Source: Paraburkholderia sp. DHOC27 (lineage in GTDB: Bacteria > Pseudomonadota > Gammaproteobacteria > Burkholderiales > Burkholderiaceae). From it: a DNA stretch of 64,000 nt. The notes under the pieces were generated by a model. It worked only from the letters and a program-made list of their open reading frames with translations, was not told the DNA's origin and ran no database searches. This document shows positions 7,578-14,374 of the stretch, piece by piece; the first letter of the stretch is position 1; the number at the start of each line of letters is the position of its first letter. A program made the position numbers and the translations under genes. The stretch covers positions 310,001-374,000 of the forward strand of contig NZ_QVQV01000006.1 of assembly GCF_003429005.1 (NCBI RefSeq). The letters are read 5' to 3'.

Positions 7578-8428
7578 TCCATCATCGCGCGGCAGCCGTC
7601 GCAGTTCACCTGGGTAAGCCTGCGCTCGGCGGGATTGGCCGCGAGCCGCACGGCGGAGAGCTTCTCGCCCCACACGCACCCCGAGTCGAGGCCGATCAGG
7701 TTGTCGCGCATGAGCAGGCCCAGTGCGGCCCAGTGACCGAACACGACGGTGGTGTCCGCCGTTTTGCGCGACGGCACATCGAACCACGGCATAAAGCCCG
7801 GCGGCGCCGAGCTGAGACCGCCGCTGGTGCTGAAATCCATCGCGCCGTCGAGATCGCAGAAGCGCATGCGCGTGAGTGCGGTGCAGGTGAGGCGCAAGCG
7901 GTCGATTCCCTTCAAGCCCGGCTTCCAGCGATTCGGCTCATTGCCGTACAGACCCGCCAGCGTCTCTTTCCAGTTCGGCGCGCGCAGGGCTTGCGAGAGC
8001 TCCTCGGCGAGTTCAAGCGTGGTCGCGACGTCCCATTGCGGCAGAACGCCGGCGTGCACCATCAGCATGTCGTTTTCGAAATGGGCGAGCGGACGATGCC
8101 GGACCCAGTGCAGCAAATCTTCCGCATCCGGCGCGGCGAGAATCTCGTCGATGGTGTCGCCCTTCTTGGACTTGCGAATGCCCGCCGAGACCGACAGCAG
8201 ATGCAGATCGTGATTGCCCAGCACCGGCCTGGCGCGGTCGCCCAGCGCAATGATGTCCCGCAGGGCGGCAAGCGATTCGCCGCCGCGGTTGATCAGATCG
8301 CCCGCGAACCAGAGCGGTGTCTCGGGCGCGGGGGCGGCCTTGGCGAGCAGTTGCTGATACTGGCTGCGGCAACCTTGCAGGTCACCGAAGGCAAGCGGAA
8401 CGGAATTCGGGAGGCTGGGGACGGTCAT
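7574..8428 (-). CDS. apaH: Symmetrical bis(5'-nucleosyl)-tetraphosphatase ApaH
   Basis: This 284-residue cytoplasmic metallophosphatase hydrolyses Ap4A to two ADP. The calcineurin-like motifs are in order: 'FGDLQGC' (about residues 14-20), 'AGDLINRGG' (42-50), 'LGNHDLHLL' (70-78), then 'MVHAGVLPQWD' and 'VFGHWAALG' towards the C-terminus. The second motif reads GDLINRG rather than GDLVDRG, as is usual for ApaH. A -10-like TATTAT (minus strand, complement of 8481-8486) lies about 53 bp upstream of the start. In Burkholderia apaH commonly marks the left border of the O-antigen locus, as it does here. Confidence 0.93.
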   Translation of the reverse strand: MTVPSLPNSVPLAFGDLQGCRSQYQQLLAKAAPAPETPLWFAGDLINRGGESLAALRDIIALGDRARPVLGNHDLHLLSVSAGIRKSKKGDTIDEILAAPDAEDLLHWVRHRPLAHFENDMLMVHAGVLPQWDVATTLELAEELSQALRAPNWKETLAGLYGNEPNRWKPGLKGIDRLRLTCTALTRMRFCDLDGAMDFSTSGGLSSAPPGFMPWFDVPSRKTADTTVVFGHWAALGLLMRDNLIGLDSGCVWGEKLSAVRLAANPAERRLTQVNCDGCRAMMD

Positions 8429-8645
8429 CTGGGGCGGAATCAGGTACGCGCAGGCGCATGAAGCAATAAGTTAGCGTGACATAATAGCCCGTTTGGTGCG
8501 ACGGCATTGCGACACGTTTGTGCCATCCACGCCGGGCATCATGCAGCCGATTAATTGCGCCGATTTTCCGTTGATTTTTCGCGCGTTTTTTCCAGTTAGT
8601 ATGTTTGCTGGCAGCTTTTCCAGAACATAGAGCAGGGGGATGTGA

Positions 8646-9575
8646 GTGAACGGAGAAACGACGCAATCAGCGCTGCATGCTGAACGCCTGACACGCACAC
8701 TCGTGACCGGCGCGAGCGGCTTCACCGGCGCATGGTTGATCAGCAATCTGCTCGCCAGCGGTCATGCCGTCACGGAGACCGTGGCAGGGCAGAATGCGAC
8801 CGAAACGCCGTCGCGGCGCAGGCTCGATATCACGTCGCCCGAGCAGTGCCGGCGCGTGATCGACGAAGTGCGGCCGGACTATATCGTTCACCTGGCTGCG
8901 ATCAGCTTCGTGGGCCATGACGATCCGCTGGATTTCTATCGCGTCAACGTACTGGGTACGCTGAATCTGTTGCAGGCGTGCGCCGATGTGGGCCATACGC
9001 CGCGCAAGGTGCTGATTGCGAGCAGTGCGAACGTGTATGGCAACGTCACCAGCGATGCCATCGACGAGAGCTTCCCGGCGGCGCCCGTCAATCATTACGC
9101 GGCGAGCAAGGCCGCGATGGAGTCGATGGTGCGGACGTGGTTCGACCGTCTGCCCATCCTGATCGTGCGGCCATTCAACTACACCGGCCGTGGCCAGACA
9201 TCCAGCTTCCTGGTGCCGAAGATCGTCGATCATTTCGCGCGGCGGGCGCCGGAGATTTCGCTGGGCAACATCGACGTGGCGCGTGACTTTTCGGACGTGC
9301 GCTACGTGGTGCGGGCCTACGAGGCGTTGCTGGACAGCGCGGCGGCAGGCGAGACGGTGAACGTCTGTACGGGCCAGCCCTACACGCTGCGGGAAATTCT
9401 GACGATGGCCGGCGAGATTACCGGTCATGAGTTGGCGATTCGCGTCAACCCGGCGTTTGTACGGCAGACGGATGTCAAGGTGCTCGCGGGGTCGCCGGCG
9501 AAGCTGCAGCGGATGGTGCCGGAGGTGAAGGCGATTGGGTTCCGGGAGACGCTGGGGTGGATGCTGGCGGCATAA
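8646..9575 (+). CDS. rmd: NAD(P)-dependent sugar epimerase/reductase, GDP-6-deoxy-D-mannose reductase (RMD)-like
   Basis: This is a 309-residue extended short-chain dehydrogenase with nucleotide-binding 'TGASGFTGAWL' (about 21-31), 'SSANVYGN' and the catalytic Y-x3-K in 'NHYAASK'. The segments 'RPFNYTGRGQTSSF' and 'DVARDFSDVRYVVRAY' are those expected of RMD-type reductases, which convert GDP-4-keto-6-deoxymannose to GDP-D-rhamnose. The required GDP-mannose 4,6-dehydratase (gmd) is not in the window, so the substrate assignment is inferred and other NDP-sugars are possible. The start is a GTG with a good ribosome binding site (AGGGGGA, 5 bp spacing). It stands alone between apaH and the rml operon, with a spacer of 315 bp before rmlB. 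Confidence 0.7.
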   Translation: MNGETTQSALHAERLTRTLVTGASGFTGAWLISNLLASGHAVTETVAGQNATETPSRRRLDITSPEQCRRVIDEVRPDYIVHLAAISFVGHDDPLDFYRVNVLGTLNLLQACADVGHTPRKVLIASSANVYGNVTSDAIDESFPAAPVNHYAASKAAMESMVRTWFDRLPILIVRPFNYTGRGQTSSFLVPKIVDHFARRAPEISLGNIDVARDFSDVRYVVRAYEALLDSAAAGETVNVCTGQPYTLREILTMAGEITGHELAIRVNPAFVRQTDVKVLAGSPAKLQRMVPEVKAIGFRETLGWMLAA

Positions 9576-9890
9576 CTTGCGCTGGAGAATGCGTCTGACA
9601 TGGTGATTCTTACCGGGTCACTCACGGCGGTGCGGCCAGCCGTTGGGCGAGTTTTGCCTGATTTGCAATGGTTCGGAAACGAACTTTGCCAAGCTGTTTC
9701 AAGTTGTTAGGGCTCTAGTTTTTGGCCATTCCCGCTTTATAATCGGGGCTTTATAAAAGAGCGGTTGATCGTGCCCGGTTTATACATGAGGCGCGGCGGC
9801 AGGCGAAATATTGCGCCGCAAAACAACCAAGATACGGGCGGCCGGGCGGAAAGCGGCTGCAGCGGCCACGAACATCTATAGGGTAATTCC
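9576..9890 (+). promoter_or_regulatory. Intergenic region with putative rml operon promoter
   Basis: No gene is seen in these 315 bp. A perfect TATAAT is at 9738-9743 within 'CGCTTTATAATCGGGGC', about 150 bp upstream of rmlB; the -35 region is poor. The octamer GCTTTATA occurs twice (9734-9741 and again about 14 bp later). No JUMPstart/ops element (GGCGGTAGCGTG) is found, so RfaH-type antitermination is not indicated at this end of the O-antigen locus. Confidence 0.45.
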
Positions 9891-10952
9891 ATGATCCTGG
9901 TAACGGGCGGCGCCGGCTTTATCGGCGCTAATTTTGTGCTTGACTGGCTGAACGGCTCGGACGAACCCGTCCTCAACCTGGACAAGCTGACCTACGCAGG
10001 CAACCTGGGTACGCTCAAGTCGCAGCACGACAACCCGAAGCATGTGTTCGCACGTGCCGATATCTGCGACCGCGCCGCGCTCGACGCCCTGTTCGCAGAG
10101 CACAAGCCCCGCGCCGTGTTGCACTTCGCTGCGGAAAGCCACGTCGACCGTTCCATTCATGGTCCCGCAGATTTCGTCCAGACCAACGTAGTGGGCACCT
10201 TTACGCTGCTGGAAGCCACCCGTTCGTACTGGAGCGCGTTGAGCGAGACTGACAAGGCTGCGTTCCGCTTCCTGCACGTTTCGACGGATGAAGTATTCGG
10301 CTCGCTGTCTGCAACGGATCCGCAGTTCTCCGAAACCACGCCGTATGCGCCGAACAGCCCGTACTCGGCTACCAAGGCAGGTTCGGATCATCTGGTGCGC
10401 GCGTATCACCATACGTACGGCCTGCCGGTGTTGACCACGAATTGCTCGAACAACTACGGTCCTTATCAGTTCCCCGAGAAACTAATTCCGTTGATGATCG
10501 CCAACGCGCTGGGCGGCAAGCCGCTGCCCGTGTATGGCGACGGCCAGAACGTGCGTGACTGGCTGTACGTGGGTGACCACTGCAGCGCCATCCGCGAAGT
10601 GCTCGAACGTGGCGTGCCCGGCGAGACCTACAACGTGGGCGGCTGGAACGAGAAGAAGAACCTCGACGTCGTGCATACGCTGTGCGATTTGCTTGATGAG
10701 CAACGTCCGAAGTCCACGGGTTCGTACCGCGACCAGATCACCTACGTGAAGGATCGTCCGGGCCACGATCGCCGCTATGCGATCGACGCGCGCAAGCTGG
10801 AGCGCGAACTGGGCTGGAAGCCGGCGGAAACCTTCGAAACGGGCCTGGCGAAGACCGTGCGGTGGTATCTCGACAACCAGGAATGGGTGGACGAAGTCGC
10901 TTCCGGCGAATACCGCAAGTGGGTTGAGACCAACTACGCGCAGCGCGCGTAA
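9891..10952 (+). CDS. rfbB: dTDP-glucose 4,6-dehydratase RmlB
   Basis: This 353-residue enzyme catalyses the second step of dTDP-L-rhamnose synthesis, forming dTDP-4-keto-6-deoxyglucose. The NAD-binding 'TGGAGFIGANF' starts at residue 5, the catalytic 'STDEVFG' is at 131-137 and the Y-x3-K of 'PYSATKAGSDHL' gives Tyr158/Lys162. 'NCSNNYGPYQFPEKLIP' and 'VGDHCSAI' are typical RmlB segments. The length is usual for the family. It is the first gene of a tight rmlB-rmlA-rmlC-rmlD operon: only 10 bp separate it from rmlA. Confidence 0.97.
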   Translation: MILVTGGAGFIGANFVLDWLNGSDEPVLNLDKLTYAGNLGTLKSQHDNPKHVFARADICDRAALDALFAEHKPRAVLHFAAESHVDRSIHGPADFVQTNVVGTFTLLEATRSYWSALSETDKAAFRFLHVSTDEVFGSLSATDPQFSETTPYAPNSPYSATKAGSDHLVRAYHHTYGLPVLTTNCSNNYGPYQFPEKLIPLMIANALGGKPLPVYGDGQNVRDWLYVGDHCSAIREVLERGVPGETYNVGGWNEKKNLDVVHTLCDLLDEQRPKSTGSYRDQITYVKDRPGHDRRYAIDARKLERELGWKPAETFETGLAKTVRWYLDNQEWVDEVASGEYRKWVETNYAQRA

Positions 10953-10962
10953 AGGCAACGTC

Positions 10963-11856
10963 ATGGCGCGCAAAGGCATTATTCTCGCGGGCGGATCGGG
11001 CACGCGGCTCTATCCGATTACTCATGTCGTCTCCAAGCAGCTGCTGCCGGTGTACGACAAGCCCATGATCTACTACCCGCTGTCCACGTTGATGGTGGCC
11101 GGCATTCGTGATGTGCTGATCATCTCCACGCCGCAGGACACGCCGCGCTTCGAGACGATGCTCGGCGACGGCAGCCAGTGGGGCATGAATATCCAGTACG
11201 CCGTGCAGCCGTCGCCGGACGGTCTCGCCCAGGCGTTCATCATTGGCCGCGACTTCGTGGGCAACGATCCGTCGGCGCTGATCCTCGGTGACAACATTTT
11301 TTACGGTCACGATCTGGCCAAGCAGCTCGAGCGCGCGGATCAGCAGGAGCAGGGCGCGACCGTGTTTGCTTACCACGTGCAGGACCCCGAACGGTACGGC
11401 GTGGTGGAATTCGACAAGCAGTTCCGCGCGCTTTCCATTGAAGAGAAGCCGGCCAAACCGCGTTCCAACTACGCAGTGACGGGCCTGTACTTCTACGACA
11501 AGCAGGTGTGCGATATCGCGGCGGATATCAAGCCTTCGCCGCGTGGCGAGCTTGAGATTACCGATGTGAATTCGCGGTATCTGGCCGATAGTGCGCTCAA
11601 TGTCGAGATCATGGGACGTGGGTATGCGTGGCTCGATACGGGTACGCATGACTCGCTGATCGAAGCGGCGACGTTCATTGCGACGCTGCAAAAGCGCCAG
11701 GGACTGGTGGTGGCTTGTCCGGAGGAGATTGCGTTTCGGCAACGTTGGATCGATGCCGAACGTTTGTCAGCGCTGGCGAAGCCGCTTGCCAAGAACGCCT
11801 ACGGGCAATACTTGCAAAATCTCCTGACGGATCAAGTCGCATGGCCATCCAAGTGA
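10963..11856 (+). CDS. rfbA: Glucose-1-phosphate thymidylyltransferase RmlA
   Basis: This 297-residue enzyme makes dTDP-glucose from glucose-1-phosphate and dTTP. The nucleotidyltransferase signature 'LAGGSGTRLYP' is at residues 8-18, with 'SKQLLPVYDKPMIYYPLS' after it and 'LGDNIFYG' and 'VEFDKQFRALSIEEKP' further on. The ATG at 10963 is chosen because the family N-terminus begins there (MARKGIILAGG). The in-frame extension upstream lies inside rmlB. Its 3' end overlaps rmlC by 16 bp. Confidence 0.97.
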   Translation: MARKGIILAGGSGTRLYPITHVVSKQLLPVYDKPMIYYPLSTLMVAGIRDVLIISTPQDTPRFETMLGDGSQWGMNIQYAVQPSPDGLAQAFIIGRDFVGNDPSALILGDNIFYGHDLAKQLERADQQEQGATVFAYHVQDPERYGVVEFDKQFRALSIEEKPAKPRSNYAVTGLYFYDKQVCDIAADIKPSPRGELEITDVNSRYLADSALNVEIMGRGYAWLDTGTHDSLIEAATFIATLQKRQGLVVACPEEIAFRQRWIDAERLSALAKPLAKNAYGQYLQNLLTDQVAWPSK

Positions 11857-12392
11857 CCGCTACCGTACTGCCGGAAGTCAAGATAATCGAGCCGAAGGTG
11901 TTCGGCGATGCGCGTGGCTTCTTCTATGAAAGCTTCAACGGCCGTGAGTTTGCCGAGCACGTTCAGGCAGGTGTGGAGTTCGTACAGGACAATCACTCAC
12001 GCTCGGCGAAGGGCGTGTTGCGGGGGCTGCATTATCAGGTCGAACATGCGCAGGGCAAATTGGTGCGCGTTGTCGAGGGCGAAGTGTTCGATGTCGCTGT
12101 CGATATCCGAAAGAGCTCTCCGAATTTCGGCAAATGGGTCGGCGTGAGCCTAACGGAATCGAACTACCGACAATTGTGGATTCCGCCTGGTTTTGCGCAT
12201 GGCTTTGTCGTGCTATCTGAGACTGCACAGTTTCTTTATAAAACAACCGATTTCTGGTTCCCGGAGCACGAGCGGAGCATTGTTTGGAATGATCCGCAGG
12301 TTGGGATCGAGTGGCCGATCGATTTTGAACCGATGTTGGCTGCGAAGGATGCGGCGGGTAAATCGCTGGCGGAAGCAGAGGTGTTTGCATGA
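11841..12392 (+). CDS. rfbC: dTDP-4-dehydrorhamnose 3,5-epimerase RmlC
   Basis: This 183-residue cupin-fold epimerase performs the third step of dTDP-L-rhamnose synthesis. Recognisable segments are 'DARGFFYESFNGREF' (about 26-40), the active-site histidine region 'DNHSRSAKGVLRGLHYQ' and 'LWIPPGFAHGFVVLSE'. The start ATG lies within the last codons of rmlA (16-bp overlap) and the stop overlaps the rmlD start (ATGA), so the four rml genes are translationally coupled. The length is typical. Confidence 0.97.
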   Translation: MAIQVTATVLPEVKIIEPKVFGDARGFFYESFNGREFAEHVQAGVEFVQDNHSRSAKGVLRGLHYQVEHAQGKLVRVVEGEVFDVAVDIRKSSPNFGKWVGVSLTESNYRQLWIPPGFAHGFVVLSETAQFLYKTTDFWFPEHERSIVWNDPQVGIEWPIDFEPMLAAKDAAGKSLAEAEVFA

Positions 12393-13279
12393 ACGCAACG
12401 GCGAACAGGACCATTCTTGTCACTGGAGTGAACGGGCAGGTTGGCTTCGAATTGGCTCGCAGCCTGCAGGGACTCGGCCGGGTCGTGGCGCTCGATCGTC
12501 AGCAATTCGACCTGGCCAATTTCGACCAGATCCGCAGTGTGATCCGTGAGTTGCAGCCTGCGCTGATTGTGAATCCGGCTGCTTATACGGCGGTTGATCA
12601 AGCAGAGAAAGACGCCGAGGCGGCGACGAAAATCAATGGGCACGCACCAGGGGTGATCGCTGAAGAAGCCAGGCGGCTTGGCGCAACTCTCTTTCATTTT
12701 TCGACCGATTACGTGTTCGACGGTACGAAGAGTGGACCGTACGTGGAAATGGACGAGACTGATCCGCAAAATGTCTACGGCGCGAGCAAACTGGCGGGCG
12801 AACAGGCTATTGAAGCGGCGGGCGGAAACGCGATGGTGTTTCGAACCAGTTGGGTTTACGGCCGCCGCGGCAAGAATTTTCTGTTGACCATGTTGCGTCT
12901 CGCAGCGGAAAAGCCGGCTCTGCGGATCGTAGGCGATCAGATCGGTGCGCCTACCTGGAGCAAGACTATCGCCACGATGGTGAGCCATATCGCAGCGCAG
13001 GGCCTATTTGCTGGAAATGACTGGTGGTCGGAAAAATCGGGCATCTATCACCTCAGTGCAGGTGGCTCCACGTCTTGGGCGGGCTTTGCTGAAGCGATCT
13101 TCGATCTCGCGACGCTCGAAAAGAAGCCTACCGTCGAAGCGATTCCAGCGAGTGAGTATCCAGTCCCTGCGAAGCGACCTGCTAACTCCGTGATGTCGGG
13201 CGAAAAGTTGGGTAGTGCATTCGGCCTGAAAATGCCTCAGTGGGATGAGGCACTGCGACTTTGTATCGGAGAAGCCTGA
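12389..13279 (+). CDS. rfbD: dTDP-4-dehydrorhamnose reductase RmlD
   Basis: This 296-residue extended SDR reduces dTDP-4-keto-L-rhamnose to dTDP-L-rhamnose, completing the pathway. 'TGVNGQVGFELARSL' is the nucleotide-binding glycine motif near residue 12. 'NPAAYTAVDQAEKD', 'FSTDYVFDG' and 'VYGASKLAGEQ' (Y-x3-K) are the family's diagnostic segments. It ends the operon and is followed after 75 bp by a convergent glycosyltransferase gene. No obvious terminator is seen in that spacer. Confidence 0.97.
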   Translation: MNATANRTILVTGVNGQVGFELARSLQGLGRVVALDRQQFDLANFDQIRSVIRELQPALIVNPAAYTAVDQAEKDAEAATKINGHAPGVIAEEARRLGATLFHFSTDYVFDGTKSGPYVEMDETDPQNVYGASKLAGEQAIEAAGGNAMVFRTSWVYGRRGKNFLLTMLRLAAEKPALRIVGDQIGAPTWSKTIATMVSHIAAQGLFAGNDWWSEKSGIYHLSAGGSTSWAGFAEAIFDLATLEKKPTVEAIPASEYPVPAKRPANSVMSGEKLGSAFGLKMPQWDEALRLCIGEA

Positions 13280-13354
13280 GTATTCAGGAGGCCGACACAA
13301 GCTCCAAGGTTGAATTCAGATGTCGCTGGCCGAACGACCTTCGCTTTTGTGCGC

Positions 13355-14353
13355 TCAGCGTGGCTCCGCCGGGTGAAACTTGCCCGTCTTGCCTCGCAAA
13401 CCATCCTGAATCCCTTTGCTCATCATGGCGAAGTCTGCTGCACGCTGCTTCGACAGCGCGCTGAAGATGAAAAACTTGATACCCAGTCGGATGACCTCGT
13501 TCACTTTCCATGCAACGGGAATGTAACGGCGCCGACAAAGCAGGATCGCGTTGCGATAGTAGTAGTAGCGGCGAAGGGGTTTGTGGACCGCGAGCTTCAC
13601 TCCGGCTATTTCGAGGGCTGCTTCGCCGATTCGGTGTTCCATCCGGACATCGAAAGCACCGTAGCTTTGATAGCCAGCAGCCCGCGCTCTAAGGCCCCAT
13701 TCGATGTCTACGTAGTCGATGAACAGTCCTTCGTCCATCGGTCCAACTGCTTTGAGCGCAGCCATCGAAACCAGAGCGCCAGACGAGATAAGGTAGTCAG
13801 CGGTCGTCCAGGTTCCGCTGCCGGGGTCGCGCTTGCGGCGCGGAAAGCCGAACTGCGATTCGATGAACGGCAGATAGTAGTTGCGGTTATGTTCGAAGAA
13901 ATATGGTCCGATCTGGGCCACGGGGCCTCTCGAAGCCAGTGAATCCTGGTAGGTCTCGAGCCGGTCGATCATGTCGGACGATGGCGCACTGTCCTGGTCG
14001 AACAGCGCACAGAACTCGAGATCGCCTTGTTTCTGGGCGTGTTCAAAACCACGATTTAGCGCGCTGGCGATTCCCTCGTTGGATGCCAGCCTGATGATTT
14101 CGCACTTCTCGGCCGGCAGTCGTGGTTGCCAGTCCGCAGAATTGGTCGAAGCGTTGTCGACTATCAAGATCTTTCGGACTTGCGGCGCGACAAGGCTGAT
14201 CAGGCGCGACAAGGTTTTATATTCGGGCTCGTAGGTGACGATGACAGCGGCAGATCGATGGGACAAGTGGCGAAACCCGAACGGAGTAAATTTGCTTGAG
14301 AGTAATCGAACCGGGCGGTGCCGGTCAAATTGTTGGGAACGTGTGGTTTGCAC
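13355..14353 (-). CDS. Family 2 glycosyltransferase, rhamnosyltransferase-like
   Basis: This GT2 (up to 332 residues) shows an SRSAAVIVTYEP-type start of the nucleotide-binding fold near residue 33, 'LIVDNASTN' (about 63-71), 'NEGIASALNRGFEHA' and the metal-binding 'FDQDS' (about 118-122), followed by 'GPMDEGLFIDYVDIEWGLRA'. This is the pattern of RfbF-type rhamnosyltransferases, which fits the adjacent rml operon. The first ATG (14353) leaves only 21 bp to the divergent gene at 14375; a shorter product from an internal TTG (the codon in 'HLSHRSAA', near 14265) would make better room for promoters. It is the only gene of this block on the minus strand and is paralogous to the GT2 at 17895. 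Confidence 0.85.
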   Translation of the reverse strand: MQTTRSQQFDRHRPVRLLSSKFTPFGFRHLSHRSAAVIVTYEPEYKTLSRLISLVAPQVRKILIVDNASTNSADWQPRLPAEKCEIIRLASNEGIASALNRGFEHAQKQGDLEFCALFDQDSAPSSDMIDRLETYQDSLASRGPVAQIGPYFFEHNRNYYLPFIESQFGFPRRKRDPGSGTWTTADYLISSGALVSMAALKAVGPMDEGLFIDYVDIEWGLRARAAGYQSYGAFDVRMEHRIGEAALEIAGVKLAVHKPLRRYYYYRNAILLCRRRYIPVAWKVNEVIRLGIKFFIFSALSKQRAADFAMMSKGIQDGLRGKTGKFHPAEPR

Positions 14354-14374
14354 GCATAGCGGGTTAGGAGACGC

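Noticed and set aside
9576..9890. JUMPstart/ops element for RfaH before the O-antigen locus
   Set aside because: GGCGGTAGCGTG or a close variant is not present here. A GGGGCGGTGCCC stretch upstream of the epimerase (about 28780) matches only its first seven bases.
13310..13942. A 210-codon plus-strand frame opposite the first GT2
   Set aside because: It overlaps the conserved GT2 motifs on the other strand and has no similarity to any family I know.
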